Assembly (NCBI GenBank): GCA_904501845.1 | Contig: CAJGCH010000127.1 | Coordinates: forward strand, 1-8,317 | Length of the DNA stretch: 8,317 nt | Direction: 5' to 3' | Source of the DNA: an uncultured Bacillaceae bacterium | GTDB lineage: Bacteria > Bacillota > Bacilli > Bacillales > Pradoshiaceae | Part shown: one piece after another, positions 5,893 to 8,317 of the stretch | Numbering within the stretch: position 1 is the first letter of the stretch | Layout of the letters: every line of letters starts with the position of its first letter | Translations under genes and position numbers: made by a program | Notes under the pieces: generated by a model | What the model saw: only the letters and a program-made list of their open reading frames with translations | Told to the model about the DNA's origin: nothing | Databases searched by the model: none

Positions 5893-6381
5893 TTGGGTAA
5901 TACATTAGTGAAAAGCCAGTTGGAAGACGTAGCATCATATTTAGGAAAGACTGTACAAATCCTCGAAGCCTACTTGAATGATACTACTATGGATCGTTTA
6001 ATGAGTGAAAAGAGCGGAAATGAAGAATACTACCGAGGGTTATTATCCTCCATTCGAAAACTTTGCGTTTATTGTGAAGAAAGCCTTGATGCATGCAAGA
6101 TTGTGCTTAAAAACGAGCCATTTAATAAGGCTGCTGCAGAGAGGGTGCTTTATAGAGTCTACCATCAATGCATCGAAGAGTTTTTCGCACCGAAAAGCGA
6201 CCTGTGGTTTGAGGACAGCCGTTCTGCTTATACAGGACGAAACTGCATTAAATTCAGGGAAGAAGCTCCAACTAGCTTGAAAGAGGTCATTAAAGAACTT
6301 GAATCCGATATGCAAAAAATGCGTGAGGATCTTGAGTATTATGAGACTGACTATAAAACAAAAATGGTTCAGTCTAATTAA
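5893..6381 (+). CDS. ypuI: YpuI-like DUF3907 protein
   Basis: This 162-residue protein belongs to the DUF3907 (YpuI) family, conserved beside scpAB in Bacillus; its role is not established. It looks soluble and helical. The most conserved block is YHQCIEEFFAPKSDLW (90-105) followed by FEDSRSAYTGRN (106-117), and the C-terminus carries LEYYETDYKTKM (147-158). The cysteines at C58, C61 and C68 precede it, but I see no established metal site. The start is TTG at 5893: an AGGGGAGGG tract (about 5878-5886) ends 6 bases before it, and the resulting MGNTLV matches the family N-terminus. A possible SigA promoter lies at 5823-5851. A strong terminator 53 bases after the stop closes the unit. The family call is confident. 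Confidence 0.92.
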   Translation: MGNTLVKSQLEDVASYLGKTVQILEAYLNDTTMDRLMSEKSGNEEYYRGLLSSIRKLCVYCEESLDACKIVLKNEPFNKAAAERVLYRVYHQCIEEFFAPKSDLWFEDSRSAYTGRNCIKFREEAPTSLKEVIKELESDMQKMREDLEYYETDYKTKMVQSN

Positions 6382-6434
6382 AACGCAGATGACGAAGCGG
6401 GGTAAATTCCCTGTTCGATAAAATGTAAAGCTAT

Positions 6435-6468
6435 GAGGTTCAGGATTTTGTATCCTGAACCTCTTTTT
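6435..6468 (+). terminator. Strong intrinsic terminator after ypuI
   Basis: GAGGTTCAGGAT (6435-6446) and ATCCTGAACCTC (6452-6463) form a perfect 12-base stem with a 5-base loop, followed by five T (6464-6468). This is the strongest terminator in the window. It separates the scpAB-ypuI unit from the superoxide dismutase gene. Confidence 0.93.
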
Positions 6469-6532
6469 AATGGGCGCGAAAGTAATCATAATGCATGCCC
6501 TCTCGCGAATAAACTGGTTGAAGGATTCTTTT

Positions 6533-6542
6533 GGGGGTGATT
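6533..6542 (+). promoter_or_regulatory. Ribosome binding site that sets the sod start
   Basis: GGGGGTGATT differs from the full anti-Shine-Dalgarno complement (AGGAGGTGAT) mainly in its first bases. It is 8 bases (counted from GGGGG) from TTG 6546. The in-frame TTG at 6531 and GTG at 6537 lie in front of or inside this site, so they are unlikely starts. Confidence 0.75.
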
Positions 6543-6545
6543 GAT

Positions 6546-7415
6546 TTGTCTGCTAGTAAACCATATTTGGATGAACTGGCCCGCTGGGTATCGGAGGTAG
6601 AAAAGTGGGCAGCAGCGAGAGGTGAGTCGGATCGCCAATTCTTGTCAGGGAGAATGGAGGATCTAAATGCCTATCTAGCTAAGCTCAAACAGCAGTCGCC
6701 GACAAATGAAGACCTGGCTAAGCTCCAGTCAATGGCCATTAGCCTTGAGGGAGCCTTGCAGAATGTTAAGCAAGATGAGGAATATGTGCCGGCAGGGAGG
6801 CATGCGCTCCCGCCGCTGCCTTATCCTTACGATGCATTGGAGCCTGTTATCAGCCGAGAGATCATGAAGCTTCATCATACGGTGCATCACCAGGCCTATG
6901 TGGATGGGCTTAACAAGGCTGAAATGAAGATGAAGGAGGCCAGGGAGAAAAATGACTTCGATCTGCTAAAGCATTGGGAAAGGGAGGCTGCCTTTCATGG
7001 GTCGGGTCACTATTTGCACACCATCTTCTGGTATAACATGAAGCAGGGTGGCGGGGGTGAGCCGGAAGGCGAATTACGTGAACTGATAGAGAGGGATTTT
7101 GGAAGCTTCCCGATGTTTAAGAAGCATTTCTCTGAAGCAGCAAAGAAGGTTGAGGGAGTCGGGTGGGCATTGCTCGTCTGGTCAGCGAGGGCTCGCCGTC
7201 TTGAAATATTGCAATCTGAGCGGCATATGATCCTTACGCAATGGGATACGATTCCGCTTCTTGTTCTTGATGTATGGGAGCATGCGTACTATTTGCAATA
7301 CAAGACAGAGCGGGGAAAATATGTGGACAATTGGTGGAGATTGATTGATTGGCTTGATGTAAGCGGACGATTTAAGAAGGCAAGGGAGCTCGAATGGAAG
7401 ATCTATCGGAAATAG
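6546..7415 (+). CDS. sodF: Fe/Mn-family superoxide dismutase, extended N-terminus
   Basis: This enzyme converts superoxide to oxygen and hydrogen peroxide using a mononuclear Fe or Mn centre. The catalytic core begins near residue 87 (ALPPLPYPYDALEP). The four ligands are H110 (in LHHTVHHQAY), H158 (in HYLHTIFW), and D242 and H246 (in DVWEHAYYLQY). Y118 is the usual active-site gateway tyrosine. The 289 residues exceed the usual 200 or so because an 80-residue charged helical extension precedes the core; B. subtilis SodF has the same plan. Fe or Mn preference cannot be settled: position 154 (four before H158) is Gly, and H227 may take the place of the Mn-type glutamine. It starts at TTG 6546 after a strong ribosome binding site. 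No signal peptide, so cytoplasmic. It is isolated by terminators from ypuI and probably from dacB. Confidence 0.93.
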   Translation: MSASKPYLDELARWVSEVEKWAAARGESDRQFLSGRMEDLNAYLAKLKQQSPTNEDLAKLQSMAISLEGALQNVKQDEEYVPAGRHALPPLPYPYDALEPVISREIMKLHHTVHHQAYVDGLNKAEMKMKEAREKNDFDLLKHWEREAAFHGSGHYLHTIFWYNMKQGGGGEPEGELRELIERDFGSFPMFKKHFSEAAKKVEGVGWALLVWSARARRLEILQSERHMILTQWDTIPLLVLDVWEHAYYLQYKTERGKYVDNWWRLIDWLDVSGRFKKARELEWKIYRK

Positions 7416-7423
7416 GTTAAAGC

Positions 7424-7467
7424 GGCTGACTGACGGAGTCTTAGCATGAGGACTTTCGAAGTCAGTT
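7424..7467 (+). terminator. Possible terminator after sodF
   Basis: GGCTGACT (7424-7431) can pair with AGTCAGTT (7460-7467), with two G-T pairs. Inside it AGTC (7437-7440) pairs with GACT (7451-7454), leaving internal loops. The downstream tail is only GTTTG. It begins 8 bases after the sodF stop and fits a weak terminator, but the T-tract is poor. Confidence 0.4.
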
Positions 7468-7523
7468 GTTTGATGATTAGTAGAATAAGGGTGATTATCG
7501 GCATTAAAAAGGCCAAGCCTGAA

Positions 7524-7576
7524 GGTATCAACTGACCTGTTTTCTGATACCCCCCCGAAAAAAGAGTCTGTTTCGG
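7524..7576 (+). repeat. Tandem inverted repeats with C7 and A6 tracts
   Basis: GGTATCA (7524-7530) and TGATACC (7545-7551) are perfect arms with a 14-base loop. The second arm runs into seven C (7550-7556). A second pair, CCGAAA (7555-7560) and TTTCGG (7571-7576), overlaps the end of the C-run. These lie 46 to 98 bases before the dacB start. They could form a leader structure or be relics; no T-run supports a terminator. Confidence 0.5.
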
Positions 7577-7621
7577 CGGGCGGTCGCATAGACTTGTACT
7601 AAAACGCTGGAGAGGACGAGT

Positions 7622-8317
7622 GTGGTGAAAAGATATCTAGCACGAATGAAGAGAAAGAACACATCTGATTCATGTCAGCCAACCTCTAGGGGAAGGAAGA
7701 TTCTCATAAGTCTTCTTGTGTGCCTAATGAGTGTGTCAATCGTTCTCGGCGAAGGGGAACAGGTGCAGGCAAGAGGAATGGAAAGAATGCAAGTCGGAGC
7801 GAAAAGCGCGGTCACCATTGAACAAAGCACCGGCAGGATTTTATTCGAGAAGGATGCTCATGCGAAAAGAAGGATTGCGAGCATAACGAAAATCATGACA
7901 GCCATTCTGGCGATTGAGTCTGGAAAAATGGATAAAACCGTAACAGTCACTGATTCGATTCTAAAAGCGGAAGGCTCAGCGATTTATTTAAAGGTCGGTG
8001 AGAAAATAAAGCTGAGCGATCTCGTCTATGGACTCATGCTCCGTTCCGGAAATGATGCGGCCATCGCGATTGCTGAATATATCGGGGGAAGCGTGGAGGG
8101 GTTTTCCACAATGATGAATCAAAAGGCGGAATGGATTGGGATGGAGAATTCTCATTTCACGAATCCGCATGGGCTTGATGACTCAAATAATCATTACTCG
8201 ACCGCTTATGATATGGCCATTTTGACGCAGTATGCGATGAAGAACAAAGATTATCGCAAAATATCCGGCACAAAAATACATAGAGCCCCGAATCCGAATG
8301 AAGTATGGGACCGCGTA
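7622..8317 (+). CDS. dacB: D-Ala-D-Ala carboxypeptidase (PBP5*, DacB-like), 3' truncated
   Basis: This low-molecular-weight penicillin-binding protein removes the terminal D-alanine of muropeptide stems. B. subtilis DacB (PBP5*) works outside the membrane on spore cortex peptidoglycan and is SigE-dependent. The first 232 residues are present. The serine nucleophile motif SITK (S87-K90) lies in RIASITKIMTAILAIESGK, the second motif is SGN (142-144), and NPHGLDD and HYSTAYDMAILT follow. The KTG motif falls beyond the window edge. A hydrophobic stretch (about 27-42) is a signal peptide, with a possible cut near VQA (50). It is preceded by an unusually long basic stretch with nine Lys/Arg. The start is GTG 7622 or GTG 7625; GGAGAGG (7609-7615) suits both. 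ypuI-dacB neighbourhood is as in B. subtilis except for the intervening sodF. CATAGACT at 7587-7594 is only a weak SigE -10 candidate. Confidence 0.93.
   Translation, partial: MVKRYLARMKRKNTSDSCQPTSRGRKILISLLVCLMSVSIVLGEGEQVQARGMERMQVGAKSAVTIEQSTGRILFEKDAHAKRRIASITKIMTAILAIESGKMDKTVTVTDSILKAEGSAIYLKVGEKIKLSDLVYGLMLRSGNDAAIAIAEYIGGSVEGFSTMMNQKAEWIGMENSHFTNPHGLDDSNNHYSTAYDMAILTQYAMKNKDYRKISGTKIHRAPNPNEVWDRV

Noticed and set aside
6531..6545. Upstream TTG/GTG starts for sodF
   Set aside because: They lie in front of or within the GGGGGTGATT site, which is correctly spaced for TTG 6546.
1..8317. Defence island, prophage, insertion sequence or CRISPR array
   Set aside because: All identified genes are core Bacillaceae chromosome genes; no transposase, integrase, direct repeat array or att-like duplication was seen.

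Overview
The window looks like ordinary core chromosome of a low-GC, endospore-forming member of the Bacillaceae. Proteins and gene order resemble the B. subtilis lysA - ypuA - ribT - ypuF - scpA - scpB - ypuI - dacB neighbourhood. Signals are Bacillus-like: strong AGGAGG-type ribosome binding sites, frequent TTG/GTG starts, intrinsic terminators, and genes tied to sporulation (a YjcZ-type microprotein, dacB). Family calls rest on remembered family sequences and visible motifs, not on a search.

Layout. lysA (14-1318, +, last step of lysine synthesis) converges with ypuA (1457-2329, -, exported DUF1002 protein), and each has its own terminator. ypuA carries a textbook ECF-sigma (SigM-like) promoter at 2355-2380. 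A 394-base gap (2330-2723) leads to ribT (2724-3071, +), a GNAT acetyltransferase; no riboflavin synthesis gene or FMN riboswitch is visible beside it. ribT converges on a shared bidirectional terminator with a DUF309 gene of the YpuF type (3122-3643, -). A 33-residue YjcZ-like membrane microprotein (3787-3888, -) follows, with two hairpins behind it, and is divergent from the scp operon.

The forward run starts at a SigA-type promoter (3997-4025): scpA and scpB (the SMC-ScpAB condensin partners, overlapping by 14 bases), then an unrecognised 119-residue gene (5412-5771), then ypuI (5893-6381) and a strong terminator. An Fe/Mn-family superoxide dismutase with an N-terminal extension (6546-7415) follows as its own unit. 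After a hairpin-rich spacer with a C7 tract, dacB (7622 to the window edge, 3' truncated) encodes a D-Ala-D-Ala carboxypeptidase likely acting on the spore cortex.

Themes are cell wall and envelope (lysA supplies lysine after diaminopimelate, ypuA belongs to an envelope-stress regulon, dacB trims peptidoglycan), chromosome segregation (scpAB) and sporulation. I found no CRISPR array, tRNA, rRNA, insertion sequence, phage gene or obvious defence system. The least explained items are the gene at 5412-5771, a 14-base perfect palindrome at 3952-3965, and the spacer before dacB.
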